Positions 29,401 through 37,932 of a stretch of DNA of 64,000 bases are shown here, one piece after another. Below the pieces are notes generated by a model, which was not told the origin of the DNA, did not search any database, and was given only the letters and a program-made list of their open reading frames with translations. Origin of the DNA: Robertmurraya sp. FSL R5-0851. Its GTDB lineage: Bacteria > Bacillota > Bacilli > Bacillales > Cytobacillaceae. The stretch lies in NCBI RefSeq assembly GCF_038002965.1, contig NZ_JBBOOE010000001.1, positions 1,903,001-1,967,000 of the forward strand, written 5' to 3'. The first letter of the stretch is position 1; each line of letters starts with the position of its first letter. A program made the translations under genes and the position numbers.

Positions 29401-30258
29401 ATGGTATTAAAACCTAAGGCTATTTTCTTGGACATGGATGGTACCATATTAAATCACCAAAATAAGGTGAGAATTCAAACAAAGGAAATCATTGATGCAT
29501 TACGTAATCAAGGAATATACGTTATTCTAGCTACAGGTAGAGATGCGGATGAAATAGAAAGATTAGTCCCAAAAGGTTTTCAAGTTGATGGGTTAATTAC
29601 CTCAAATGGTGCGACAGGGTATGTAGGGAAAAAAGTTATATTTAAACATTCACTATCACTTAGATTGGTGGAAACTATTATTAACAAAGCTAGAGAAAAT
29701 AAAGTATATTATGAGCTTTACCCTTATGGAGCATCCCGAGTTATATTAAAACAAGATCAACAATATGTTTTAAATGAAGTAAAAGAACCGAAACCAAACA
29801 GTGTCGGTATGAACGAGTGGCTTTCTCGTAAGCATTCCATTAAAGAAGAAATAGCATGGATGGATAAAATAGAAGGAAATGAATTCTCAAAGTTCTACTT
29901 CTTTGCTAGAACAAAAAAACAAATAAATAGTTGGAAAAATGAACTTGATAAAATTAAGCAGGTAATGGATTTTACTACCTCTTCATCTACTGAACACAAT
30001 GTTGAATTAATGGCTGCAAACGTGAATAAAGCAACAGGGATAAAACAGATGCTGCAGCATTTTAGTTTGTCCGGAGGAGAGACTCTCGCTATTGGGGACA
30101 GCGATAATGATTTACCAATGTTACAGTTTGTTAGTTATGCTGTCGCTATGAAAAACGCTCCAGAACATATCAAAGAAATCGCGGATGATGTAACGGAATT
30201 CACCTGCGATGAAGATGGAGTATACCATTATCTTAAATCTAAAGTACTGTCACTGTGA
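29401..30258 (+). CDS. Cof-type HAD phosphatase
   Basis: The protein of 285 residues has HAD motif I FLDMDGTILNHQNKV, motif II region ILATGRDADE, motif III Lys in NKATGIKQML and motif IV LAIGDSDNDLPML; the large C2 cap lies between them. Cof-like enzymes dephosphorylate sugar phosphates, nucleotides or cofactors. Placement behind lacABCD suggests removal of excess sugar phosphate, but its own ribosome site (AAGGAGG) and the terminator before it show separate expression. Confidence 0.88.
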   Translation: MVLKPKAIFLDMDGTILNHQNKVRIQTKEIIDALRNQGIYVILATGRDADEIERLVPKGFQVDGLITSNGATGYVGKKVIFKHSLSLRLVETIINKARENKVYYELYPYGASRVILKQDQQYVLNEVKEPKPNSVGMNEWLSRKHSIKEEIAWMDKIEGNEFSKFYFFARTKKQINSWKNELDKIKQVMDFTTSSSTEHNVELMAANVNKATGIKQMLQHFSLSGGETLAIGDSDNDLPMLQFVSYAVAMKNAPEHIKEIADDVTEFTCDEDGVYHYLKSKVLSL

Positions 30259-30405
30259 CCGCCCGAAGTTTATTGAGATTTTTAGAATCAAAAAACCGGT
30301 CACTGTGACACTCCGAAAAAACTGGTTTTCATGAGAGATTTGTAATATACAAGAAAAGGAGGTTAATCATTTGAGATAATGATTAACCTCCTTTTCTTGT
30401 ATATT
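30258..30405. repeat. non-coding GTGAC/CCGAA block, right of the lac cassette
   Basis: This is the partner of the block at 20,350-20,496: CACTGTGACCGCCCGAAG, CTGTGACACTCCGAAAAAAC, then GATTTGTAATATACAAGAAA running into a long hairpin. The order of the two GTGAC units is exchanged relative to the left block. Confidence 0.45.
30344..30405. repeat. 27-bp perfect inverted repeat (hairpin)
   Basis: Arms 30,344-30,370 and 30,379-30,405 are exact complements (AATATACAAGAAAAGGAGG... ) with an 8-nt loop TTGAGATA. The arm contains AAGGAGG. It may act as a terminator for the HAD gene, but the arms are much longer than usual terminators. Confidence 0.75.
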
Positions 30406-30506
30406 ATTATGATGTGTTCGATAATTATAAATAACACATAGCTTGTGATGGAAATTATCGAACGAATTATGTTATTTCAGAAAAGGCATTCCTAGAAGCA
30501 AAAGAA

Positions 30507-31145
30507 TTGTTTCAGTCTTTGGAATTTGAGCGTGTTCGGAAAAATGAATATTATGATTCTATTCATGACATTGCGCTGTTTCAGTACTTTCAATCTCAAG
30601 ATAGTACAGCTGCCAGAGTGATGAAAAACGAGGATCTAAACTGGGGATTTTATCTTCCATACTATCAAAAATGGGTAGAATATAATGAAGGAATTGAAAA
30701 GTATGGCCTAGAACCTTGTTATGAAATCCATAAAGATATACTAGATTATAAAGGCTACGTTCATATCCAGATTCCTAAAGGGGAGGATATTTTATATCCG
30801 TTTATTGACTTTTTGTATGAATCTTGGGGAATTGAAAATGTAGGGATTCGGGAACAGGAGCAGGGTGTGTATATTTCGATGAAAGCAGGGGAAATATCCC
30901 TCCATCATTCTGTTCCTTTTAAACTAGACCAGCTTATTCCTTTTATAAAAGAGGGAACGATTGAGATTGCTGAAGGCTTCTTGGTTGTTCGGAGTGCTTA
31001 TCGTAAAACGAATTTAGAACTACCAATAAAGATGTTGGACACTGTAAAGCAATTAGCCGAACAAGAGAATATCACCATGAGCCAATGGGTAGAACGAACA
31101 ATTAATCAAGCACTTGAAAGCGTTCACCAAAGAAGAAGAGTTTAA
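30507..31145 (+). CDS. hypothetical protein with C-terminal ribbon-helix-helix-like segment, probably 5'-truncated
   Basis: The protein has 212 residues if started at TTG 30,507. The frame is open back to about 30,435 with coding-like sequence (NYVISEKAFLEAKE) and no good start or ribosome site, so the true N-terminus seems to have been lost. The middle is rich in aromatic residues (LNWGFYLPYYQKWVEYNEGI). The end, LPIKMLDTVKQLAEQENITM with SQWVERTINQALES, looks like a ribbon-helix-helix DNA-binding unit. Function unknown. Confidence 0.5.
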   Translation: MFQSLEFERVRKNEYYDSIHDIALFQYFQSQDSTAARVMKNEDLNWGFYLPYYQKWVEYNEGIEKYGLEPCYEIHKDILDYKGYVHIQIPKGEDILYPFIDFLYESWGIENVGIREQEQGVYISMKAGEISLHHSVPFKLDQLIPFIKEGTIEIAEGFLVVRSAYRKTNLELPIKMLDTVKQLAEQENITMSQWVERTINQALESVHQRRRV

Positions 31146-31331
31146 AATGAATACTGTAGCTCTGAAATATCACCGAAAAAATAAATGCGTTTATTTTGCA
31201 TCGAGTGACCAATTACGCACAAAATAAAAGATAGCTTCGTTTAAATGCGATTCTCAAGCACTGAATAGCCCCTGTTCATATGAATAAGTGGCTATTTTAT
31301 TTTATTATTAGTTTTTTATTTTTTTATAAAA

Positions 31332-31558
31332 GTTAACTAGGTTAATATGGTTAATCAATCGATAATATAATATTTAAAAGGTTAATATTTTTTTAAAATG
31401 AGATGTTAGTAATGTATTGAGAAAAGGTTAAAGTTTTAGTTTAACAGAAACAATTAAATCTATTCTTCTCGTTTGTAACGATAGATGAAGAGGAATTGGA
31501 ATGATACAATAAATGAAATAAATATATCTTTTTAGTTAACTTTATTAACCTAGTTAAC
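31332..31558. promoter_or_regulatory. operator-like array: 16-bp perfect inverted repeat plus GGTTAAT repeats
   Basis: GTTAACTAGGTTAATA (31,332-31,347) and its exact complement TATTAACCTAGTTAAC (31,543-31,558) bracket a region. This region has further GGTTAA copies at about 31,348, 31,379 and 31,426. It ends 52 bp before the start of the coiled-coil protein gene. The layout suggests a self-regulated promoter or a partition/iteron-like site. The remaining part of this 465-bp gap is AT-rich and empty. Confidence 0.6.
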
Positions 31559-31610
31559 ATAGTAATATAATTGATTTGAATAAGATAACCGTCGAAAAGA
31601 GGTCAATAAA

Positions 31611-32018
31611 ATGGCAGATAAAACATGGGGTGTAAAAATTAGTGACGAGTATTTTGATAAAGTAGAAAGTTTATTTGGAGCATCAGATGAAGCTTCAAAG
31701 AAAGCATGGTTTGAAAAACTTATTGCGTTAGCCGAAGCACATTCTGTAAAAGAAGATGCAATAGAATATCGACAAGACTTAAATGAATTAGAAGTACATA
31801 CAAGAAGAATCTACGAATTAATTACTAATATGGTTCAACGATCCGTTGTTTTAAGGGAATCTTCTGTAAGAGAAGTAACCGAGAAGTTAGAGAAAAAAGA
31901 AGCTGTTATTGTTCAATATCAGGAAAAAAACAGGGCTGCTACAGAAGAATTGAAGCAGGCCCAAGAATTAATAGAGGGGCTGGAAAAAGTTTATGACGAA
32001 ATGCATTTGTCCTTATGA
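31611..32018 (+). CDS. coiled-coil protein with N-terminal DNA-binding-like domain (KfrA-like in layout)
   Basis: The protein has 135 residues. The N-terminal TWGVKISDEYFDKVESLFGA ... KKAWFEKLIALAEAH resembles small ribbon-helix-helix regulators of plasmids and integrative elements. From about residue 45 a long heptad-rich helix follows (TEKLEKKEAVIVQYQEKNRA, TEELKQAQELIEGLEKVYDE). Start ATG 31,611 follows AAAGAGG. The inverted-repeat array directly upstream suggests autoregulation. The assignment is structural and not by family. Confidence 0.6.
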   Translation: MADKTWGVKISDEYFDKVESLFGASDEASKKAWFEKLIALAEAHSVKEDAIEYRQDLNELEVHTRRIYELITNMVQRSVVLRESSVREVTEKLEKKEAVIVQYQEKNRAATEELKQAQELIEGLEKVYDEMHLSL

Positions 32019-32445
32019 GGGTAGGGGGATGACTGGTGAAGCCTTAGTAATCAAGGTGGAGGAACAACCCCGAGTCTAGCGATAGTTTTAATATTTTTTA
32101 AAAGTGCATTGCACCGGTCGGGTAAGAACGTGGGAACATCATTTCATAAAGGAATGATGCCACAGTGCAAGCTTTACGATACTGGGATTATTATGATATG
32201 ATTGACATCTTTACAGACTTACATCAACAGGCTAAAAATAAAGAAACATTCCATTATCTATACGACATTATCACGTCGAGGAATAATATTTCAATTAGCT
32301 TATCGAACAATCAAATAAAGGGTCTAAAACCCCTGGAACAGATGGGAAAACCATCTTAGACATAGAGAAACGAATAGAGGACGAATTAAGGGGTCATACC
32401 AACAAACCGCGGAAAACATACGCTAAGCAGATTTCGACATAGATA
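32019..32445 (+). mobile_element. group II intron 5' remnant with reverse-transcriptase fragment
   Basis: In two frames, the stretch 32,165-32,440 reads LRYWDYYDMIDIFTDLHQQA, KNKETFHYLYDIITSRNNI, then after a frameshift LLAYRTIK and further RT-like residues. That is the N-terminal extension of group II intron reverse transcriptases (ENILLAYRxIKSNKGSxTxGTDG). Upstream GC-poor sequence with short stems (TCATTTCATAAAGGAATGATG) suits the intron 5' RNA. All catalytic RT domains are gone, so it is a dead fragment. Confidence 0.65.
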
Positions 32446-32483
32446 AAACCGATTTTTCCTACTTTAAGGGATTTCGGTTTTTT
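32445..32483 (+). terminator. terminator-like hairpin
   Basis: AAAACCGA...TCC pairs with GGGATTTCGGTTTTTTT. It lies between the intron remnant and the MerR gene. Confidence 0.65.
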
Positions 32484-32515
32484 TAATGTACGCTGAAGGC
32501 TAGACTTATCTTTAC

Positions 32516-32546
32516 TTGACATTAACGTAGCGTAATACTTTAACCT
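32516..32546 (+). promoter_or_regulatory. MerR-type promoter
   Basis: TTGACATTAACGTAGCGTAA resembles the long-spacer promoters bound by MerR regulators, with an imperfect TTAACGTAGCGTAA dyad directly after the -35. It precedes the merR gene by 23 bp, so self-regulation is likely. Confidence 0.5.
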
Positions 32547-32568
32547 TGTAATGTGGAGGTGAATTACG

Positions 32569-32925
32569 TTGCTTACAACAGGGGAAGTTTACAAAATGAC
32601 CGGACTTACTGAACGTTCCATACGATACTATTCTAATTTAAATCTATTGAAAGCAAAGAAGAATGGCAACGGTCAGTTGGTTTTATTCGAGTCAGACTTA
32701 GAGAAAATTGTACAAATCCTTGCTGCAAAAATAACAGGTTATAAACTTAAAGATTTAATAAACCAGCAACCTTCATTAAGCGTTATTAAAAATGATTTAA
32801 CTCAAATGATTGCGGACCTAGAGAATATATTGTTTTATTTAGACTTAACTGACTCCAAAGAAAATCTTATGAAGAATATAAACTGGCTTCAAAATTACAA
32901 TACTAGATATTTGCGAAAGAAGTGA
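32569..32925 (+). CDS. MerR-family transcriptional regulator
   Basis: The protein of 118 residues starts at TTG behind TGGAGGTG. The N-terminal winged helix reads TTGEVYKMTGLTERSIRYYS, then the family's LLKAKKNGNGQLVLFESDLE and a C-terminal coiled helix. No metal-binding cysteines are present, so it belongs to the drug or stress-sensing MerR group. Its stop overlaps the possible start of the DUF2268 gene, giving a two-gene unit. Confidence 0.9.
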   Translation: MLTTGEVYKMTGLTERSIRYYSNLNLLKAKKNGNGQLVLFESDLEKIVQILAAKITGYKLKDLINQQPSLSVIKNDLTQMIADLENILFYLDLTDSKENLMKNINWLQNYNTRYLRKK

Positions 32926-32930
32926 TTGAA

Positions 32931-33839
32931 ATGAGCATGACCTATAAATTAATCAACACATTAGAACAATACGAAGAATTACTTGCAATTACGGATTTGG
33001 AAGAAAGAATAAATTATTTTCGTTATACGATGATGACGCCATTTAAGGAAATGTGGAATTTAATAAATGTTCCTTTAAAGGCAAAGCAAGAAAATGGTTA
33101 TGACGTTTTAATGGCCACGAAAATGCTAGGTTACGCAGATATTTCTAACGATAAGCAAATTCAACAAGGGTTATCTATCTTAAAAAATAATAATGCCTAT
33201 ATGGTAGCTGAGAATACTATCAAAACCTGTATAGAACATGCTAATAAGGCAGGTTTGAAAGTGAATGCTGATGAAATAAAGTTTGGATTGTATGTTGCAG
33301 ATCCATATAAATTAAAACTTCAGAAGGGATATACAGGATTCGGAGGCATTCCTGGGTTTATTACGGTGAATATTTATCCAAATGATTATAATTTACCTAA
33401 AATTCCTGCTGTTATTGCTCATGAATTTCATCACAATATTCGTTTTTCTTATTTTGATTGGGATCATGGAAATGTAACAGTGGGAGATTATCTTGTCATA
33501 GAAGGCTTGGCCGATTCTTTTGCGAAAGAACTGTATGGAACAGAACAGTTTGGACCTTGGGTGACTAGTATGGACAAAGACGATTTAGAGTATTCGATCT
33601 TTGTTATTGGAGAAGCTTTAGAAATTAAAGGATTTGCTGAAGTAAGTAGCTATATGTTTGGTGATGAGATTGCCAAACAAGAGGGATATCAACCTGTAGG
33701 TCTTTCCTTTTGTGCTGGTTATGCGGTAGGTTATGAAGTTGTTCAATCTTTCATGAAAAAGCAAAATAAAACAATATATGAAACAACCTTATTTTCTAGT
33801 GACGAGATAATTAATGGATCTGGCCTATTTTCTTCTTGA
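32931..33839 (+). CDS. DUF2268 putative zinc protease
   Basis: The protein has 302 residues from ATG 32,931; GTG 32,922 overlapping the merR stop is an alternative. The zinc-metallopeptidase motif HEFHHN lies at about residue 164 and a downstream Glu in DYLVIEGLADSFA, typical of the DUF2268 (YjaZ-like) family of predicted Zn-dependent proteases. The strand YTGFGGIPGFITVNIYP precedes it. MerR-DUF2268 pairs form small regulator-effector units. The target of the protease is unknown. Confidence 0.85.
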   Translation: MSMTYKLINTLEQYEELLAITDLEERINYFRYTMMTPFKEMWNLINVPLKAKQENGYDVLMATKMLGYADISNDKQIQQGLSILKNNNAYMVAENTIKTCIEHANKAGLKVNADEIKFGLYVADPYKLKLQKGYTGFGGIPGFITVNIYPNDYNLPKIPAVIAHEFHHNIRFSYFDWDHGNVTVGDYLVIEGLADSFAKELYGTEQFGPWVTSMDKDDLEYSIFVIGEALEIKGFAEVSSYMFGDEIAKQEGYQPVGLSFCAGYAVGYEVVQSFMKKQNKTIYETTLFSSDEIINGSGLFSS

Positions 33840-33894
33840 TGGAGTGATATATAAGGATAAACTGAAGTTTCGTGCTTCTTCTCTATAAATAGGA

Positions 33895-34130
33895 GAACAG
33901 GCAACTTTGGTAAATTTTCAGCATAAGCTTGCTCTAGCTACTTATTGGGGAGATGGAAGCACCACATCATCGGATGAAATACGTGTAAATTTCATCGTTA
34001 CATGCTGAAGCAAATCCCCATTATGGGACGGGTAAAGGAGCAACTATTTATCGGTTTACAAGTGATCAATTTTCTTCTTTTTATACGAAAGTCATTTTTA
34101 ATGACTTTTTGGGAAAAAATCGGATCTCAC
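33895..34130 (+). pseudogene. Tn3-family transposase C-terminal remnant
   Basis: QHKLALATYWGDGSTTSSDEIRV is followed, after a frameshift, by SLHAEANPHYGTGKGATIYR with FTSDQFSSFYTKVI. This matches the Tn3 TnpA core ('ARYWGEGTTSSSDG...', 'SDQY.PFHTKVI'). Only about 70 codons of a ~990-residue enzyme remain. Nothing else is seen between 33,840 and 34,189. Confidence 0.75.
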
Positions 34131-34189
34131 AAAGATGAACTTCAATAAAGAAAAGCAGGGTAAGTACAAAATGCCTATCCTGCCATAAT

Positions 34190-34996
34190 CTATAGGCTTT
34201 CTTTATCTACGTCCACAACTTGATAAATATATCGTAGATTTTTATTCTTTTCTACCTTAGCTTTTTCTTTTAACCCTTCTATTTCTTCTTTCGTCAATAA
34301 GCCTTTGTCTACAAATAAATCGGCTAATAACTCAATATAGCTTTTGTGGTACAAAGTCAAAGATCGAATATTTTGTGCTTCAGGATAATTAAGTGGTCTT
34401 CGAACATCATCTTCAGTATCATACTTATCTTCCACAATGACTAATCGATACTTAATTGAACCGTCCTCATGTTCAGACCAAATATTTAAACCAAAACGCA
34501 TTTTTATAGGATTCTCGTTAATACCCTCACGAATGACCGTAAAGTATTTCTCTTCATTCTCATTCAAGCCTTCAATTCGATCCGCAATGTCTTTAGTAAC
34601 AATAACTTTGGCATTTATTATAATAGCATCATCACTCAAAGTCTCTTCGTATTCATATGGAGTTAGTTCTATATCCTTAATCAAAAGCCTATCAATTTTG
34701 ACATTTTCTTCTTCAGATATTGTAAAGAAATACATTCTACCATCAGAATTATTGCTATAGCTGTATGAAGTATTACTTATTTTGTATTTTCTTATTCCTG
34801 TTCCATCACCATCTACTTCAGTTATACCATATACTTTTACATAATCTAATTCATCTTCAAAGACAGATAATTGTTGCTCCGTAACTGAAACAGTTACTTG
34901 GAATCTCTTTAGTTGATGTCCAGTAAAAGGTGAAGTGAAAAATTCCAGGTCCATTGGTTGAACTGTTACGTGTTTTTCTTTAAACTTTAGTCTCAT
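34190..34996 (-). CDS. hypothetical protein next to tnsA
   Basis: The protein of 268 residues is predicted soluble and rich in beta strands (MRLKFKEKHVTVQPMDLEFF, DGTGIRKYKISNTSYSYS, IKYRLVIVEDKYDTEDDV) with a C-terminal charged helix (LTKEEIEGLKEKAKVEKNKN). No family is recognised. RBS AAAGGAGG precedes the start. It is divergent from tnsA across 296 bp, a slot where Tn7-like elements often keep cargo such as defence genes. That is suggestive only. Confidence 0.6.
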   Translation of the reverse strand: MRLKFKEKHVTVQPMDLEFFTSPFTGHQLKRFQVTVSVTEQQLSVFEDELDYVKVYGITEVDGDGTGIRKYKISNTSYSYSNNSDGRMYFFTISEEENVKIDRLLIKDIELTPYEYEETLSDDAIIINAKVIVTKDIADRIEGLNENEEKYFTVIREGINENPIKMRFGLNIWSEHEDGSIKYRLVIVEDKYDTEDDVRRPLNYPEAQNIRSLTLYHKSYIELLADLFVDKGLLTKEEIEGLKEKAKVEKNKNLRYIYQVVDVDKESL

Positions 34997-35292
34997 TCAA
35001 AGTCCTCCTTTAAATTTACACTAGAAGCGATGCTGTCATATTGTTGTCCTGTCATTAAGTGATTACTTTTATTATAGAACAAACGATCGTCATTTGGTTG
35101 TTTTAAAATAAAATTTGTTTATTTTGATACTATTAATAAACCATTTTCGACAAATGCAACTAAATAAATTTAAAAACTATTAAAACTAGTGCTTTTTCGA
35201 TAAAGGATTCGACACACCAAAAGTAGAAGAAAGAAAATAAAAAAATAGGAAATAGTGTCGATTTTAAAATATAAAAATTGAAAGGATGATGT

Positions 35293-35958
35293 ATGCTGGA
35301 GTATTCACCTGTCAAAATGCGCAGAAGTATGAAGTATGGCAGCAATTATTGGGTTGGCTTCAGTTATAAGCAACAAAGGTATGTTCATTTTTATAGTGAT
35401 TTAGAATATGAGAATTGGATCTTAGTTGAAACCAACCCTGAAGTTGAAGCTTTTTGCGAACAACCTCTAAGAATTCAATATTTACTAGAAGGGAAAAAGG
35501 TTGAGTCAGTTTTTGATATGTGGATTAAATGGAAAGATGGGAAACAATCCTTTTGCGAGATTAAATATTCAACAGAACTTGACAAAGAAAATAAAAAATA
35601 CGAAAGAACCCTTAAACAAATTCAAGTACAAGAGGATTGGTGCAAAATGAATGGTTACTCACATGAAGTTTTAACCGAGTTGGTCATTCGAAAAAACCAA
35701 GTCTTATTAGATAATAAGAGACAAATCATTCCTTACACAAGAGAATTTAATTCATATAATTTACAAGATCACGAACCGATATTAGCGGTTCTTAAAAGTG
35801 GGAAGAGTACAGTGAAACAACTATTTGAAAAACTATCTTTCCTTTCTAATCAACAAATATATACAAGCCTATTTTATTTAATCTATCATGGCAAAGTGAA
35901 TGCTAATATTGATTGTGAAATCATTGGTCCCTTTACGGAGGTGTGGTTGAATGACTAA
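35293..35958 (+). CDS. tnsA: TnsA endonuclease of the Tn7-like transposon
   Basis: The protein of 221 residues has the TnsA nuclease fold: YVHFYSDLEYENWILVETNP, then the catalytic stretch SVFDMWIKWKDGKQSFCEIK with Asp and the E-x-K motif, and a C-terminal winged-helix part. TnsA cuts the 5' ends of the element, making cut-and-paste movement possible. RBS AAAGGATG precedes ATG 35,293. The upstream 296 bp are AT-rich, with a few GTGTCGA/CGACACA half-sites. The gene overlaps tnsB by 8 bp. Confidence 0.92.
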   Translation: MLEYSPVKMRRSMKYGSNYWVGFSYKQQRYVHFYSDLEYENWILVETNPEVEAFCEQPLRIQYLLEGKKVESVFDMWIKWKDGKQSFCEIKYSTELDKENKKYERTLKQIQVQEDWCKMNGYSHEVLTELVIRKNQVLLDNKRQIIPYTREFNSYNLQDHEPILAVLKSGKSTVKQLFEKLSFLSNQQIYTSLFYLIYHGKVNANIDCEIIGPFTEVWLND

Positions 35959-37906
35959 ACGTAAAATCATAGAAAGTGAGAATTTTCCACCAGAATCATT
36001 GGATACTAAAAATTGGCCCTTAGTTAATGTCGACCAACTAACAGATGAACATAAGGAGATATTTTATAGAAGAAAACAGGCTGTGGAACTATACCTCAAT
36101 TCAGAAGTTTTAATTAAAACAATTGTTGAAAAAACAAGAATCCAACCCAAAGAGTTAAACAATTTTGTAAGAAGATGTCTTACAGAGGATGATAACGGAT
36201 TAATCTATGGTTACAGAGCTTTAATACCTCATAAAAAAGTCAATGGATATCACAGAAAAAGCTTGCCACAATTAAACGACACAACAAAAATGACCGGTGC
36301 ATTTAAACTCCTTCTAGAAACTTACCCAACTATTAAAGATACAATTGATAACCATTATTTAAAAAGAAATAAATATTCAATAGAGGAACCCGTAATTAGC
36401 ATTAAAAACTTACACAAAAAGTTTATAGATTCCTGCCGAAAAGCTGGAATAAAGTTGAATCAATATCCTTTTATTACAAAAGATTTAGGAAAGCGATCTC
36501 TGGAACGATATGTAAAGAAACTACATTCTACCTACTTTTCAGAAGCTTCAAAAAGGCATGGGGATCAAGCAGCTCAACATGCCCGTTCTACAGGAATTGG
36601 CAATAAAAATAACCCAGTAATTACCAGACCATATCAACGGGTACAATTTGATGGTCATAGAATTGATTCTGCTGTGGCAATTACATTTACGACTCCTGAA
36701 GGATATGAAGTAACAAAGACAATGGATCGGATTTGGCTTTTGGTTATTATTGATGAAGCAACAAGGGCGATATTAGGACATCATATTTGTCTAAATAGAG
36801 AATATTCTTCAACCGATGTATTACATTGTGTAAAAAATGCTATAACCCCAAAGGAACAACCTAACTTTACTATTTCTGGCCTTTCATACTCACCATCTGG
36901 TGGATTTCCTTCCCAGATTATACCTGAATGTGAATGGGGGCTTTGGGATGAGTTTTTATATGATAACGCTCGAGCTAACTTGTCAACTATTGTAAATGAT
37001 AGACTAAGTGAAATTGTGGGTTGTTTCACAAATGCTGGTCCAGTCAGCATGCCTGAAAGAAGAGGCTTAGTAGAGAGGTTTTTTGGAATTCTTGAAGAAA
37101 ATGGATTTCATCGTCTTCCAAGTACAACAGGAAGTAACCCAAATGATCCCAGACGAAAAAATGCAGAAAGTAATGCAATTAAATATAAAATATCTGAACA
37201 ACATATTATCGAATTAGCTGATACACTAATTGCTGAATATAACGGAACTCCGCATAGTGGTATCAGCAATCTTACACCTCTTGAAGCACTCCAACAAAGA
37301 ATAATGAAAGGAGCTATTATTCGAAAAATGTCGGAAGAAAAGAGAAGTGAATTAGCGTTTTTTACTATGAAAGCCCAACGTGTTGTAAGAGGAAATATTG
37401 TATCTGGCCAAAGACCTTATATTGAATATGAAGGTGTAACGTATAGAAGTGACTTATTATCACGAACACCAGGTTTAATTGGTACAAAACTCGATCTTTT
37501 TGTCGATGTAGAGGATTTGAGGACGGTAAGAGCTTTTCTACCTGATGGCAGTGAGTTTGGAATTCTAAACGCAAATGGTAAATGGAGTCTCCAAAAACAT
37601 TCTCTCAAAACAAGAAAGGCTATCAATAGTCTTAAAAATAGAAAGATATTACATTTTACAAGCTTCGATAATCCAATAGAGATATATTTTAGACACCTCG
37701 AAAAAGAAGCAGCTAATAATAAAAACGGTAGCAAAAATAAGCTTGCTCAGTTACGAAGAGAAATAGATGATATTCCAACACCAGATGTTTATGTAAGTTA
37801 CGGAGATGAAGATACCGGTAAAAATGAAGAAATAATCAATAATAACAATTTGGTATCAAATAAAAAGAATCTTAACAGAAGGTTCAAAAAGACAATAACA
37901 TACTAA
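35951..37906 (+). CDS. tnsB: TnsB DDE transposase
   Basis: The protein of 651 residues has helix-turn-helix regions at the N-terminus, then an rve/Mu-type integrase core with D234 in RVQFDGHRID, D338 in YDNARANLS and E375 in RGLVERFFGILEENG. A beta-barrel domain and a charged, Asn-rich tail for TnsC contact follow. It binds the GACACAAA-type end repeats and makes the 3' strand transfer. RBS is CGGAGGTG, overlapping the tnsA end. All three catalytic residues are present. Confidence 0.94.
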   Translation: MTKRKIIESENFPPESLDTKNWPLVNVDQLTDEHKEIFYRRKQAVELYLNSEVLIKTIVEKTRIQPKELNNFVRRCLTEDDNGLIYGYRALIPHKKVNGYHRKSLPQLNDTTKMTGAFKLLLETYPTIKDTIDNHYLKRNKYSIEEPVISIKNLHKKFIDSCRKAGIKLNQYPFITKDLGKRSLERYVKKLHSTYFSEASKRHGDQAAQHARSTGIGNKNNPVITRPYQRVQFDGHRIDSAVAITFTTPEGYEVTKTMDRIWLLVIIDEATRAILGHHICLNREYSSTDVLHCVKNAITPKEQPNFTISGLSYSPSGGFPSQIIPECEWGLWDEFLYDNARANLSTIVNDRLSEIVGCFTNAGPVSMPERRGLVERFFGILEENGFHRLPSTTGSNPNDPRRKNAESNAIKYKISEQHIIELADTLIAEYNGTPHSGISNLTPLEALQQRIMKGAIIRKMSEEKRSELAFFTMKAQRVVRGNIVSGQRPYIEYEGVTYRSDLLSRTPGLIGTKLDLFVDVEDLRTVRAFLPDGSEFGILNANGKWSLQKHSLKTRKAINSLKNRKILHFTSFDNPIEIYFRHLEKEAANNKNGSKNKLAQLRREIDDIPTPDVYVSYGDEDTGKNEEIINNNNLVSNKKNLNRRFKKTITY

Positions 37907-37932
37907 AATAAAACTAGAGAGGGGAAAAAGAT

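Noticed and set aside
35000..35292. Possible right end of the transposon directly upstream of tnsA (CGACACACC, GTGTCGA)
   Set aside because: Only half-matches to the end motif and no matching flank; the ends at 11,939 and 40,528 have a perfect duplication.
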